Counted from the first letter of the stretch, positions 1 to 9,695 are shown. The stretch: DNA of 64,000 nt from Gammaproteobacteria bacterium (GCA_024709225.1 JANJXC010000038.1:62001-126000), one strand, 5' to 3'. Notes: generated from the sequence alone by a model not told the origin. Translations and numbers: made by a program.

Positions 1-292
1 TGGAGGTATTGCCCAGGTGCACTACCCAGTTGCTTTCGCTGCCCGGATTCTCCACCTCGGCCACCCACCAGTAACCGCGGGTGGCGATGTCGACCCCCGG
101 GTGTTGCGGCACTGCGGCCTGCTGCAGCGCCTGTGCCGCATCCCACTCCCGCGTTGGGTCGCTGAGCAGAACGGGGCCGCGCACGATGGGAGAGGGGCTG
201 TCATAAAACGGTGTGGTGCCCAGCCAGGCCACCAGCTGAAACAGCAGCAGCAACAGCACTGCCCGCATGGTCACGCGCGTGGTGGTTTGCAT
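1..292 (-). CDS. N-terminal part of a 7TMR-DISM-type membrane sensor (runs off the window)
   Basis: This reading frame is absent from the ORF track because it has no stop inside the window; I read it from the reverse strand. It begins with an ATG at the right end and encodes about 97 residues: a signal-peptide-like start (MRAVLLLLLFQLVAWLG), then a stretch with WDAAQALQQA, GYWWVAEVENPGSES and NWVVHLGN. That pattern resembles the periplasmic 7TMR-DISMED2 domain that precedes seven transmembrane helices and a GGDEF or kinase output. The output domain lies outside the window. A weak purine-rich site (GGGCAACGGA) precedes the start. Family assignment rests on a short fragment. Confidence 0.6.
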   Translation of the reverse strand, partial: MQTTTRVTMRAVLLLLLFQLVAWLGTTPFYDSPSPIVRGPVLLSDPTREWDAAQALQQAAVPQHPGVDIATRGYWWVAEVENPGSESNWVVHLGNTS

Positions 293-490
293 TCCGTTGC
301 CCTGTGTTCCATCGCATTCATGCCGAATGGCGCTTGCCCACCTCTGACAAGGGGAAACAATCCCGCATATATTGTCGGCTGATTATACGGCGGATTACGC
401 TAAAGGCGAGGACCAGAATTTTGACCGCCTGCACGATTGGGATTTACCCTTACAGCACTTCCCCCTTCTGCGCGCAGATGAGGCACAGGC

Positions 491-1120
491 ATGAGCAGCA
501 CGAATTTCGCAGTAGTCTTCGCCGGCCAGTTGGTCGAGGGCGCCAATGCCGCACAGGTGCAGGCCAATTTTTGCCAATTGTTCAAGGTCGATGCCGCCAA
601 GGTGGCGCCGATGTTCAGCGGCAAGCCGGTAACCATCAAGAAGGGCGTCGACGAGGCGACGGCGAAGAAATATCAGCAGGCGCTGTTGCGGGCCGGCGCG
701 CTGTGCCAGATCGTCGACCTGGCGGCCGCCGCGGCATCTCCCGCCGCGCCGCTGTCATCCCCTGCAGCGAGTCCTGCGGCAGCCCCATCGGTACCCGCGC
801 TCGACGCCAGCCTGGCGGCACCGGGTACGTTGCTTGCGGAGGCGCGGCCGGTGGCGCCCCTGCAGGTGGACACCTCGCACCTGAGCATGGGGGCGGTGGG
901 CGAGACCCTCGTCGAACCGGCCCCGGCCGCCGAGTTCCGCGCCGACCTCAGCGCGCTGTCCATGGCCGAGGTGGGGGCGCAGCTGGTGGCGCCGAGCAGC
1001 GTCGAGGCGCTGCAGATCGATGTCAGTGCCTTGACCATGGCCGAGCCCGGGGTGGTGTTGAAGGAGCCGGAGCCGGTGGCACCGGCGCAGATCGATACCA
1101 GCAAGATCAGTCTGGCCTGA
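491..1120 (+). CDS. Hypothetical protein with short C-terminal repeats
   Basis: A 209-residue protein of unknown function. Residues 1-75 form a compact domain (FAVVFAGQLVEGANAAQV ... FSGKPVTIKKGVDEATAKKY) with two cysteines. An Ala/Pro/Ser-rich linker follows to about residue 115. The C-terminal half has degenerate repeats of about 26-34 residues, each centred on D(T/L/V)S(H/A)L(S/T)M.E.G..L.(E/A)P, the last cut short as IDTSKISLA. No signal peptide or membrane segment is evident, so it is probably cytoplasmic. It stands alone; the following ACGGGTA/TACCCGT hairpin may end its transcript. Coding is supported by frame length and repeat conservation, not by a recognised function. Confidence 0.75.
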   Translation: MSSTNFAVVFAGQLVEGANAAQVQANFCQLFKVDAAKVAPMFSGKPVTIKKGVDEATAKKYQQALLRAGALCQIVDLAAAAASPAAPLSSPAASPAAAPSVPALDASLAAPGTLLAEARPVAPLQVDTSHLSMGAVGETLVEPAPAAEFRADLSALSMAEVGAQLVAPSSVEALQIDVSALTMAEPGVVLKEPEPVAPAQIDTSKISLA

Positions 1121-1214
1121 AGAGCGATTTCGAATCCATCAGCCGTCACTCGCAGCGGGCACGGTCCGCCCTATGAAGCAGCAGGAGTGAGATGGATAGC
1201 TATGCGGAACACTG

Positions 1215-1236
1215 ACGGGTAAATATTTCTACCCGT
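1215..1236. terminator. Hairpin between convergent genes
   Basis: Perfect 7-bp stem ACGGGTA/TACCCGT with an 8-nt AT-rich loop, between the end of the repeat protein and the end of the convergent transglycosylase gene. There is no strong T-run, so intrinsic termination is only possible, not certain. Confidence 0.35.
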
Positions 1237-1260
1237 GTAAGCCGCTGCTGCCCCCGCGGC

Positions 1261-1911
1261 CTACAGCGTTTCCTTGTAGCGAGCATAGAGCTGGGTCACG
1301 CGGCGCACATAGTTGCGCGTCTCCGCATAGGGCGGGATGCCGCGGTAGCGCTCCACCGCGTCGGGGCCGGCATTGTAGGCGGCGGCGGCCAGGCGGATAT
1401 CGTTGCGGTAGCGTGCCAGCAATTCCTTCAGCAGGCGGCTGCCGCCGTCCAGATTCTGGTGGACATCATAGGGGTTGCGCACGCCCAGTGTGCGCTGGGT
1501 CTTGGGCATGAGCTGCATCAGCCCCTGGGCGCCGGCGCGGGACACTGCCCGGTGATTGAAGTTGGATTCGGCATGCACCACGGCGCGCACCAGGGCCGGC
1601 TCCAGGCCGTGCCGCTCGGCCGCCTGCCGGATCGGGTGGTGATAATCGCGATGGTTCAGCGCCACACGGCTGCTCCAGTCGGAGCCCGACAGCGTGCAGC
1701 CGAGATAGCTCAGCAGACAGTTCGGCTCCAGTTTTTCGTAACGGCCGCTGCGGGGTTTTTCTGCGCTGTAGGTTACCGTGCCGTCGGCGGCGGTGTATTT
1801 GTAGATCTCGGTGGCCACGGCGGTATGGGTCGCGAGCAGCAGCACAGCCCACAGCCCCAGTGGTGAACGCCGGGTGGTAGTGCGCTGGTCTCGGTGTCGC
1901 GATACGTTCAT
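1261..1911 (-). CDS. Lytic transglycosylase with DUF4124 domain
   Basis: A 216-residue envelope enzyme predicted to cleave peptidoglycan glycan strands with 1,6-anhydro-muropeptide formation. I chose the ATG at MNVSRHRD, preceded by GGCAAGCAG; the longer track start would run into the neighbouring gene. An N-terminal signal sequence (LWAVLLLATHTAVA) is followed by a DUF4124-type segment (EIYKYTAADGTVTYS) and a soluble lytic transglycosylase domain. That domain has the catalytic-glutamate motif AVVHAESNFN, then GAQGLMQLMP and AAAYNAGPDAVERY. It lies downstream of the acyl-CoA synthetase gene on the same strand with about 50 bp between, so they may be co-transcribed, although no functional link is apparent. 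Confidence 0.88.
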   Translation of the reverse strand: MNVSRHRDQRTTTRRSPLGLWAVLLLATHTAVATEIYKYTAADGTVTYSAEKPRSGRYEKLEPNCLLSYLGCTLSGSDWSSRVALNHRDYHHPIRQAAERHGLEPALVRAVVHAESNFNHRAVSRAGAQGLMQLMPKTQRTLGVRNPYDVHQNLDGGSRLLKELLARYRNDIRLAAAAYNAGPDAVERYRGIPPYAETRNYVRRVTQLYARYKETL

Positions 1912-1963
1912 CTGCTTGCCATTCTGCCGTGTGTCGCTGTCATTCAGTGTATACCGGAGGCGC

Positions 1964-3853
1964 TCAACTGACAGCCTGCACGGTGCCCAATGCGGTCGAT
2001 ATCTCATCCAGGATGGCCGGGTCATCGATGGTGGCAGGCATGGCGTACGGTTGGTGATCGGCAATCTTGCGCATCACACCGCGCAGGATCTTGCCGGAGC
2101 GGGTCTTGGGCAGACGCTTGACCACCACTGCGTGACGGAAACAGGCCACCGGGCCGATGCGTTCACGCACCAGGACGACAAGCTCCCGCTCGATGGCCGC
2201 GGCATCGCGCACCGCACCGGCCTTGAGCACCACCAGGCCCAGCGGCACTTCACCCTTGAGATCATCGGCAACGCCGATCACCGCACATTCGGCCACATCG
2301 GGATGGGCGGCGAGCACCTCTTCCATGGCGCCGGTGGAGAGACGATGGCCGGAGACGTTGATGATGTCGTCGATGCGGCTCATGATCCACAGATAGCCGT
2401 CCTCGTCCTTGTAGCCCGCATCGCCGGTGAGGTAGTAGCCGGGCGCCGCAGAAAGATAGGCGCTCACATAGCGCTGGTCGTTGCCCCACAGGGTCAGCAG
2501 GCCGCTGGGCGGCAGGGGCAGCCTGATCATGATGCGGCCGATGGCGCCGGCCGGCAGCGGCTGGTTGTCGTCGCCCAGCACCTGCACGTCGTAGCCGGGC
2601 ACGGCGCAGGACGGTGAACCCGGCTTCACCGGCAAGGCCTCGATGCCCATGCAGTTGGCGGCGATGGCCCAGCCGGTCTCCGTCTGCCACCAGTGATCGA
2701 TCACCGGAACCTGCAGCTTTTCCTGCGCCCATTGCAGTGTCGGCGGGTCGCAGCGCTCGCCGGCGAGGAACAGGGTGCGGAAGCGCGACAGGTCATAGCG
2801 GGCGAGATGGGTCGCCTCGGGGTCTTCGCGCTTGATGGCGCGGAAGGCGGTGGGCGCGGTGAACATCACGTCGACACCGTGTTCGGCAATGACGCGCCAG
2901 AAGGCTCCGGGGTCCGGAGTGCCCACCGGCTTGCCCTCGTAGAGGACGGTGGTGCAGCCCTGCAGCAGGGGGCCATAGCAGATGTAGGAGTGTCCCACCA
3001 CCCAGCCCACGTCGGAGGCGGCCCAGAACACCTCGCCCGGCTGCACGCCATAGACATTCGCCATGCTCCACTGCATCGCCACCGCATGGCCGCCGGTGTC
3101 GCGCACTACGCCCTTGGGCTGGCCTGTCGTACCGGAGGTATAGAGGATGTAAAGCGGGTGGGAGGACTCCACCGGCACGCAGGCGGCGGGTTCGGCGCTG
3201 TCGACGATGGCGTGCCATTCCACGTCGCGGCCCGCGATGAGCGTGCCGGGCTCCTGCGGCCGCTGCAGGATGATGCAGTGTTCCGGCGTGTGTTCCGCCT
3301 GCTCGATGGCCGCATCCAGCAGCGGCTTGTAGTGCACGATGCGGTTCGGCTCGATGCCGCAGGAACCGGCGACGATGAGCTTCGGTTGGGCGTCGTCGAT
3401 GCGGGTGGCCAGCTCGCGTGCCGAAAAGCCGCCGAACACCACCGAATGGATGGCACCGATACGCGCGCAGCCGAGCATGGCGACGAGCGCCTCCGGCACC
3501 ATGGGCATGTAGATGATCACGCGATCGCCGGTCGTCACGCCGAGCTTGCGCAGGGCGCCGGCGAACTGCGCCACGCGCTGCTGCAACTGGCGGTAGCTGA
3601 TGGTTTCCTGGCTGGCGGTCACCGGACTGTCGTAGATGATCGCCGCCTGTTCGCCGCGGCCGCTCTCCACATGGCGGTCCACGGCGTTGTAGCAGGTATT
3701 GAGGTGGCCACCGGCAAACCAGCGGTAGAAGGGCGGGTTGCTCTGGTCCAGCACCTGCTGCCAGGGACGGTCCCAGTGCAGCGCATTTGCCGCCTCCGCC
3801 CAGAACCCTTGCGGATCCGCCATGGACCGTTGGTAAATTTCCCGATAACTCAT
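1964..3853 (-). CDS. prpE: PrpE/Acs-type acyl-CoA synthetase
   Basis: A 629-residue AMP-forming acyl-CoA ligase that activates a short-chain acid (probably propionate, possibly acetate) with ATP and CoA. The start is the ATG of MSYREIYQRS, preceded by a GGGGG-containing ribosome site; the track start 79 codons upstream is in non-conserved sequence. Visible family motifs are the P-loop YTSGTTGQPKGV, WWQTETGW, YLTGDAGYKDEDGYLW, the hinge region DDIINVSGHR and the C-terminal acetylatable-lysine motif KTRSGKILRG. The MSYREIYQRSMADPQGFW start and RYDLSRF region look more like PrpE/ACSS3 than classical Acs, so propionyl-CoA synthetase is preferred. Substrate cannot be settled from sequence alone. 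Confidence 0.88.
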   Translation of the reverse strand: MSYREIYQRSMADPQGFWAEAANALHWDRPWQQVLDQSNPPFYRWFAGGHLNTCYNAVDRHVESGRGEQAAIIYDSPVTASQETISYRQLQQRVAQFAGALRKLGVTTGDRVIIYMPMVPEALVAMLGCARIGAIHSVVFGGFSARELATRIDDAQPKLIVAGSCGIEPNRIVHYKPLLDAAIEQAEHTPEHCIILQRPQEPGTLIAGRDVEWHAIVDSAEPAACVPVESSHPLYILYTSGTTGQPKGVVRDTGGHAVAMQWSMANVYGVQPGEVFWAASDVGWVVGHSYICYGPLLQGCTTVLYEGKPVGTPDPGAFWRVIAEHGVDVMFTAPTAFRAIKREDPEATHLARYDLSRFRTLFLAGERCDPPTLQWAQEKLQVPVIDHWWQTETGWAIAANCMGIEALPVKPGSPSCAVPGYDVQVLGDDNQPLPAGAIGRIMIRLPLPPSGLLTLWGNDQRYVSAYLSAAPGYYLTGDAGYKDEDGYLWIMSRIDDIINVSGHRLSTGAMEEVLAAHPDVAECAVIGVADDLKGEVPLGLVVLKAGAVRDAAAIERELVVLVRERIGPVACFRHAVVVKRLPKTRSGKILRGVMRKIADHQPYAMPATIDDPAILDEISTALGTVQAVS

Positions 3854-4363
3854 TGTGCCCCCAACCAGACCTGTCGTTATTGTAGGTACGCCGGCAATAC
3901 CGCTGCTCGCGGCCAGCCCGGCATCGTAAATCACCCCGGCGGGGGCGAAAAGGGTGCGGGCGGACTTTTCCGCCCCGCGCGGTGTTGGCCGCCGGCAGCA
4001 CATGCAGGCTTGCGGCCATGCCGAGGGGCCTTGGGCCGTGGCCGGGAGGAGGGAGGGGGAGCACCTCATCTGCCGGGATGAAATATACACCTGCCCGTGT
4101 ATCGAATTGCGTAATCACATTTATTACAGAATAATCCTCCGGACAGTGTGCTGCGTGGTTTGTCCGGGGGCGGTGTTAACCGCCATCCGGCCTGTGTGGC
4201 GCCGCGGAAACCATCTGACAAACATGTGGCTGTCCAGGCAGGCCGGGCGGCCAGCGGTGTGGGTGCAGCGGACCCCATCGAGTGACTGCCATGCACTTCA
4301 GCCATTCCCCACGGACGCGGTATAGCTGGCTGGAGTCGCCTGAGGCAGCGCAGGGGATAGCAA
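3854..4363. other. 510-bp divergent intergenic region with a candidate promoter
   Basis: No convincing gene; the track ORFs here have low-complexity shadow translations. On the plus strand, TTGCGT (4107-4112) and AATAAT (4130-4135), 17 bp apart, form a plausible sigma70 promoter for the downstream c-di-GMP gene. The -10 overlaps a small TTATT-ACAG-AATAA palindrome. The long leader beyond it holds nothing I recognise. Confidence 0.4.
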
Positions 4364-7300
4364 TTGACCGTGTCCAATCAGCATACCCGCAAGAGGATTC
4401 TGGCGGATATCTTCCACAATGAGGTGACTGCCTGGGTCGTCCTGGTGGTGTCGCTCGTCATCACCCTGCTCGGCGCATACATCGCCCAGGTGTATGTGGA
4501 GCAGCGCGCCGTCGATCGGTTCCGTTTCGAGGTGGAGGATGCGCGTCAGCGCATCGCCAAACGCATGCTGGAGTACGAGCAGGTGTTGCGCGGCGCCGTC
4601 GCACTCAATATCACCCATCAGACGCTGGTGAGCCGGCAGCAGTGGCGCGATTACGTCACAGCCCTGGATATCCATACCTACTTCCCCGGCATTCAGGGCA
4701 TCGGCTTTGCACTCATGCTGGGGCCGGAGGCGGTGCCGCCGCATGAGGCCGCGATCCGCGCCGACGGTTTCCCGGATTATCGAATCCGGCCGCCAGGGGC
4801 ACGGGAGCAATACAGTTCGATCATCTATCTGGAACCGTTCGACTGGCGCAACCAGCGTGCCTTTGGCTATGACATGTATTCCGAGCCGGTGCGTCGTGCT
4901 GCCATGGAGCAGGCGCGGGACACCGGCCGGCCGGCGATTTCCGGCCGTGTTGTTCTGGTGCAGGAGACGGCGCAGGATGTGCAGGCCGGATTTCTGATGT
5001 ACCTGCCTTATTACCGCAGCGAGCGGCCGCCGAGCAATGTGGAGGAGCGGCGGCAGGCGCTGATCGGCTATGTCTACAGTCCCTTCCGCATGGCCGATCT
5101 GATGCGGGGCATCCTGGGCAGCACCACGCCGGATCTCGGCTTTGTCCTGTACGACGGTAACGGCGCACTGACGGCCGACACCCTGCTGTACGAGTCCAAT
5201 CCCGAGTCTGCCGCCTACCAGCCGAGCCACAGCCTCACGGTGCCCATCGACTTGAACGGGCGCACCTGGACCGCCACCTTCCACAGCCGGCCGGCCTTCG
5301 ATACGGCCATGGCCTCGAGCCAGCCGCTGCTCATCGGTATCGGCGGCTTCATCGTCGATATCCTCCTGTTCACCATCATCATGTCGCTGGCCGGCGAGCG
5401 GCGGCGGGTACAGGTCAAGGCCGAGCAGATGACGGCCGAGTTGCGCACCTCCACCGAGCGTCTGCATCTGGCGCAGGAGGCGGCCGGCATCGGCACCTGG
5501 GACTACAACATCGCCGACAGCAGTCTGCTCTGGGATGAGCGGATGTGCAGTATTTTCGGCGCCCGCCGCAGCGAACTGAGCGGCACCTACGCCGACTGGG
5601 CCAGCCGGGTGCATCCGGATGACCTGGCACAGGCGAGCCAGGAACTGCAGGCGGCCATTGAGGGAGTGCAGGGCTTCAACACCCAGTTCCGCATCGTCTT
5701 GCCCCGCGGCGAAATACGGATGATCGAGGCCCATGCCGTGGTGCTGCGCGATGATGCCGGACGGCCGCAGCATGTGGTCGGTATCAATCGTGACATCACC
5801 GAACGTGCCCGCACCGAGGAGCGCCTGCGTCTGGCGGCCAGCGTATTTGATCATGCCCATGAAGGTATCATCATCACCGACGCCAGCGAGCGCATCCTCG
5901 AGGTGAACCCTACATTTACCGAACTCACCGGCTATGGTCGTGATGAAGTGATCGGGCAGACTCCGCGCATCCTGCAGTCCGGACAGCAGGAGCGCGCGTT
6001 TTACATCGACCTCTGGGCTCAGCTCGGCGCCAAGGGTTACTGGCGCGGCGAGGTATGGAACCGGCGCAAGAACGGCGAGATTTTCGCCGAGCTGCTCACC
6101 ATCTCGGCCGTATACGGCCAGGAGCGGCAGGTTACGCACTATGTCGCCACCTTTTCCGACATCACCATCATCAAGGAGCAGCAGCACAGCCTGGAGCGCA
6201 TGGCGCTCTACGATGCGCTGACCCAGCTACCCAACCGGGTGCTGTTGTCCGATCGCATGTTGCGGGCCATGGCTCATGCCCGCCGCAATCACAATCTGCT
6301 GGCGGTGTGCTACCTCGACCTCGATGGCTTCAAGCCGGTCAACGACCATTATGGTCACGAGGCTGGTGATCAATTGCTGGTGCAGGTGGCGCAGCGCCTC
6401 AACAGCCACCTGCGCGAAGATGATGGCGTGGCGCGCCTGGGGGGCGATGAATTCGTGCTTCTGCTCGGTGGCATCGACAGCATCATGGAATGCGAACAGG
6501 CACTGGAGCGCCTGCTGCGCACCATCGCCGCCACCTACACCCTAGCCGATGGTCACACCCTGAATATTTCGGCCAGTATCGGCGTCACCCTGTATCCCAC
6601 GGATAATGCCGAGCCCGACGCCCTGTTGCGCCACGCCGACCAGGCCATGTATCAGGCCAAGCAGGGCGGGCGCAACCGCTACCATCTGTTCGACCCCGAA
6701 CGCGATCGCCTGACCCGAGCCCACAGCGAGCAGCTGTCCCGTATCGAGGCCGCGCTGCGCGACGGTGAACTGGAGCTGTACTACCAGCCCAAGGTCGACA
6801 TGCGTGCCGGTCGTGTCACCGGTGCCGAAGCGCTGATCCGCTGGCAGCACCCGGAACATGGCCTGCTGCCACCGGCACAGTTCCTGCCGATTATCGAGGA
6901 CACCCCTTTCGCCATCCGTCTCGGCGAATGGGTGCTGCGTACCGCCCTGGCGCAACTGTCGGACTGGCTCCGCCAGGGCCTGGAGCTCGGCATCAGCATC
7001 AACATCGCGGGCAATCATCTGCAACACAGCGGCTTTGTCGCAGATTTGGCCCGCCTGCTGGCGGAGCATCCCCATGTGCCGCCGCGGCTTGTTGAGCTGG
7101 AGGTGCTGGAGACAGCGGCATTGCAGGACATTGCCCAGGTCTCGTCGATCATTGCGCAGTGCCGCAAATTGGGCGTTACCATCGCCATAGACGATTTCGG
7201 TACCGGCTATTCCTCGCTGACCTACCTCAAGCGCCTGCCGGTCGACACGCTGAAGATAGATCAATCCTTCGTGCGCGACATGCTCGCCGACCCCGAGGAT

Positions 7301-7879
7301 TTCGCCATCATCGAAGGCATCATCGGCCTGACCCAGGCCTTCCGCCGCCAGGTGGTAGCGGAGGGCGTGGAAACTGATGAGCACGGCGCCTTGCTGCTGC
7401 GTCTGGGCTGCGATCTGGCCCAGGGCTACGGCATAGCCCGGCCCATGCCGGCGGCCCAGCTACCCGCCTGGGTCAGGGAATACCGGCAACATCCGGCCTG
7501 GGCGCAGGCCGGCCAGCGGCGCTGGCTGCGGGAGGACATGCCGCTGCTGAGCGCGGCCCTGGAGCATAGTCGCTGGGTGGATGATCTGATTGCGATACTG
7601 GATGTGGACAGTGCGGCGCTGCAGCCACCGGAGCTGGACCAGCACAAATGCCGTTTTGGCCAGTGGTATGATGGTCCCGGTCAGGAGCGCTATGGCCACA
7701 TGGATGCGTTCCGTGCCATCGCTGCCCTGCATGCCGAAACCCATCGACTTGGCGGGCAACTGGTTACGCTGGCCCGTGAGGGGCAGCATGCGGCAGCCCT
7801 GGCGCGTATCGATGAACTCAAGGCCTTGCGCGGCGAAATCCATGTGCGTCTGCACACCTTGCAGAGCGCCCTGGAATGA
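4364..7879 (+). CDS. CHASE-PAS-PAS-GGDEF-EAL-CZB signalling protein
   Basis: A 1171-residue inner-membrane c-di-GMP protein. Transmembrane segments near residues 18-40 and 318-342 flank a periplasmic CHASE sensor. Two PAS domains follow (about 365-600), then GGDEF (about 615-775), EAL (about 790-1040) and a C-terminal zinc-binding CZB domain (about 1060-1165). The cyclase motif ARLGGDEF is intact, with an RxxD inhibitory site (REDD) five residues upstream. The EAL motifs EALIRW, ELEVLE, DDFGTGYSSL and VVAEGVET are intact, so both activities are possible. The CZB signature is LEHSRW, HKCRFGQWYDG and HAETH. The start is TTG, 7 nt after AGGGGAT; a GTG three codons later is an alternative. Confidence 0.9.
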   Translation: MTVSNQHTRKRILADIFHNEVTAWVVLVVSLVITLLGAYIAQVYVEQRAVDRFRFEVEDARQRIAKRMLEYEQVLRGAVALNITHQTLVSRQQWRDYVTALDIHTYFPGIQGIGFALMLGPEAVPPHEAAIRADGFPDYRIRPPGAREQYSSIIYLEPFDWRNQRAFGYDMYSEPVRRAAMEQARDTGRPAISGRVVLVQETAQDVQAGFLMYLPYYRSERPPSNVEERRQALIGYVYSPFRMADLMRGILGSTTPDLGFVLYDGNGALTADTLLYESNPESAAYQPSHSLTVPIDLNGRTWTATFHSRPAFDTAMASSQPLLIGIGGFIVDILLFTIIMSLAGERRRVQVKAEQMTAELRTSTERLHLAQEAAGIGTWDYNIADSSLLWDERMCSIFGARRSELSGTYADWASRVHPDDLAQASQELQAAIEGVQGFNTQFRIVLPRGEIRMIEAHAVVLRDDAGRPQHVVGINRDITERARTEERLRLAASVFDHAHEGIIITDASERILEVNPTFTELTGYGRDEVIGQTPRILQSGQQERAFYIDLWAQLGAKGYWRGEVWNRRKNGEIFAELLTISAVYGQERQVTHYVATFSDITIIKEQQHSLERMALYDALTQLPNRVLLSDRMLRAMAHARRNHNLLAVCYLDLDGFKPVNDHYGHEAGDQLLVQVAQRLNSHLREDDGVARLGGDEFVLLLGGIDSIMECEQALERLLRTIAATYTLADGHTLNISASIGVTLYPTDNAEPDALLRHADQAMYQAKQGGRNRYHLFDPERDRLTRAHSEQLSRIEAALRDGELELYYQPKVDMRAGRVTGAEALIRWQHPEHGLLPPAQFLPIIEDTPFAIRLGEWVLRTALAQLSDWLRQGLELGISINIAGNHLQHSGFVADLARLLAEHPHVPPRLVELEVLETAALQDIAQVSSIIAQCRKLGVTIAIDDFGTGYSSLTYLKRLPVDTLKIDQSFVRDMLADPEDFAIIEGIIGLTQAFRRQVVAEGVETDEHGALLLRLGCDLAQGYGIARPMPAAQLPAWVREYRQHPAWAQAGQRRWLREDMPLLSAALEHSRWVDDLIAILDVDSAALQPPELDQHKCRFGQWYDGPGQERYGHMDAFRAIAALHAETHRLGGQLVTLAREGQHAAALARIDELKALRGEIHVRLHTLQSALE

Positions 7880-8066
7880 GTGGTGATCTGCCACACTTGC
7901 GGTGCGGGACCACCGTCACCATTTATCGAGCACGGGCTGCACATGCGAATAGCCATGCAAAAACAATGTTAATGACGGACGAGTATTTTGGCTCGCTTAC
8001 ATATCCCGCATGACATAAGATGATTCGCGACAGTCTGTAAGGAACACAGCCGACAGGACGCTAGTG

Positions 8067-9695
8067 ATGGCGCATAACTCAACGACCCGGGAACTCCCAG
8101 CCGATTTGCAGCGCATGCTGTTCGAACATGCCAGTGATGCCATGTTTGTGCTCAGCGAGCAGGGCAAGATCATCACCGTCAACCAGACGGCATGCGACTA
8201 TCTGGGGTACAGCAAGGAAGAGTTGCTGAATACACCGCCGCAGAATATCGTCGCCCCTGAATACGCCACCAGTTTTCCTGAACGCATCGTTCGCATCAAG
8301 CGTGAAGGGCAGTGTACCTTCGAGATGGTACATATCCATCGTGATGGCAGACGCATTCCGGTTGAAATGCATTCGCGCCTGGTCAACCATCTTGGCTGCA
8401 ATGTAATCCTCACCATCTGCCGGGATATCAGTGCGCGGAAAAATGTGGAGATGGAATACCGCTCCATAATCCAGGCCGCCGGCGATGGGTACTGGGCCGT
8501 GCGCGCAGCCGATGCGCGCATCGTTGACGTCAACGATACCTTCTGCCGCATGGTCGGCTATTCACGTGATGAATTGCTGTCCATGACCATCTCCGATCTG
8601 GAAGCGCTGGAGTCTCCCGAGGAAACTGCAGCACATATCCACAAGATCATCGCCCAAGGCCATGATCTGTTCGAGACCCGGCAGCGCCGCAAGGATGGCC
8701 GATTGCTCGATCTGGAGATCAGCGTCAGTTATGCCGAGACCGCCGGCGGCATGTTCTTTATATTTGCGCGCGACATCAGCGCACGCAAACAGCAAGAGGC
8801 AGAAGCCAAACTGGCGGCCCTGATCTTCAGCGCCAGCACGGCCTCCATCATGGCGACCGACGCGGACAACCGTATCGTCGCGGTCAACCCGGCCTTCACC
8901 CGCACCACGGGCTATGAACTGCATGAGGTTATCGGCAAAAATCCCCGCCTGCTTCAGTCCGGACGCCAGGACCATGCGTTCTATCAAGCCATGTGGCAAG
9001 CACTGGCGGAGAGCGGGCATTGGGAGGGGGAGTGGTGGAATCTGCGCAAGAATGGCGCCGAGTATGCCGAACAGGTCACGATGAATGTGGTACGCCATCA
9101 TGACGGCAGTGTCTACCGTTATGTAAAGATTTCTTCCGATATCACCGAGAAGAAAAAGCTCGATGACCAGATCTGGCGTCAGGCCCATTATGATACGGTG
9201 ACCAGCCTGCCGAATCGGCGCCTGTTTCACTCGCAGCTCGCCGCTGAAATCAGGCGTTGTCGTGAGCGGCGACAGCTGCTGGCCTTGTACTTCATTGACC
9301 TGGATGGATTCAAGGAAGTGAACGATACCTACGGCCATGATGCGGGCGATCAACTGCTGGTGCAGGCAGCACAGCGTATTGCACGCAGTATCCGCGGCAC
9401 TGATACCGTCGCCCGGCTGGGCGGGGATGAATTTACCGTGATGCTGTCCGGCCTGACCGATGCCCACCGCGTCGAACCGCTCGGTCGCCAGATCCTCGAC
9501 CTGCTGGCGCACCCGTTCACGCTGGATGGTGCCGAGGTATGCATTTCCGCCAGCATCGGCATCGCTCTCTATCCCAATGATGCGGTTGATGTCGATGATC
9601 TGATGAAGCAGGCCGATCAGGCCATGTATGCCGCCAAGAACGGCGGCAAGAATACCTTGCGTTATTTCAATAAGCCCGACTCACTGCGGAAGTGA
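8067..9695 (+). CDS. Triple-PAS diguanylate cyclase
   Basis: A soluble protein of about 542 residues with three PAS domains (about 15-125, 128-245, 250-370) and a C-terminal GGDEF domain predicted to make c-di-GMP. The active-site motif LGGDEF and an RxxD product-inhibition site (RGTD) five residues before it are both present. No transmembrane segment is visible, so it should sense cytoplasmic signals. AGGA sits 8 nt before the ATG chosen here; the track start is a GTG one codon earlier. It follows the CHASE/GGDEF/EAL gene after 187 bp on the same strand. Its third PAS resembles that protein's second PAS (NPRLLQSGRQDHAFY versus TPRILQSGQQERAFY), suggesting domain duplication. Confidence 0.9.
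   Translation: MAHNSTTRELPADLQRMLFEHASDAMFVLSEQGKIITVNQTACDYLGYSKEELLNTPPQNIVAPEYATSFPERIVRIKREGQCTFEMVHIHRDGRRIPVEMHSRLVNHLGCNVILTICRDISARKNVEMEYRSIIQAAGDGYWAVRAADARIVDVNDTFCRMVGYSRDELLSMTISDLEALESPEETAAHIHKIIAQGHDLFETRQRRKDGRLLDLEISVSYAETAGGMFFIFARDISARKQQEAEAKLAALIFSASTASIMATDADNRIVAVNPAFTRTTGYELHEVIGKNPRLLQSGRQDHAFYQAMWQALAESGHWEGEWWNLRKNGAEYAEQVTMNVVRHHDGSVYRYVKISSDITEKKKLDDQIWRQAHYDTVTSLPNRRLFHSQLAAEIRRCRERRQLLALYFIDLDGFKEVNDTYGHDAGDQLLVQAAQRIARSIRGTDTVARLGGDEFTVMLSGLTDAHRVEPLGRQILDLLAHPFTLDGAEVCISASIGIALYPNDAVDVDDLMKQADQAMYAAKNGGKNTLRYFNKPDSLRK

Noticed and set aside
1811-4081. Plus-strand ORFs opposite prpE and the transglycosylase
   Set aside because: Antisense shadows; the minus-strand frames carry full catalytic motifs.
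3954-4325. 123-aa plus ORF in the prpE upstream gap
   Set aside because: No conserved pattern, no ribosome site; the region looks like a promoter/leader.
4298-6187. 629-aa minus-strand ORF
   Set aside because: Antisense of the CHASE/GGDEF/EAL gene; composition is that of a shadow frame.
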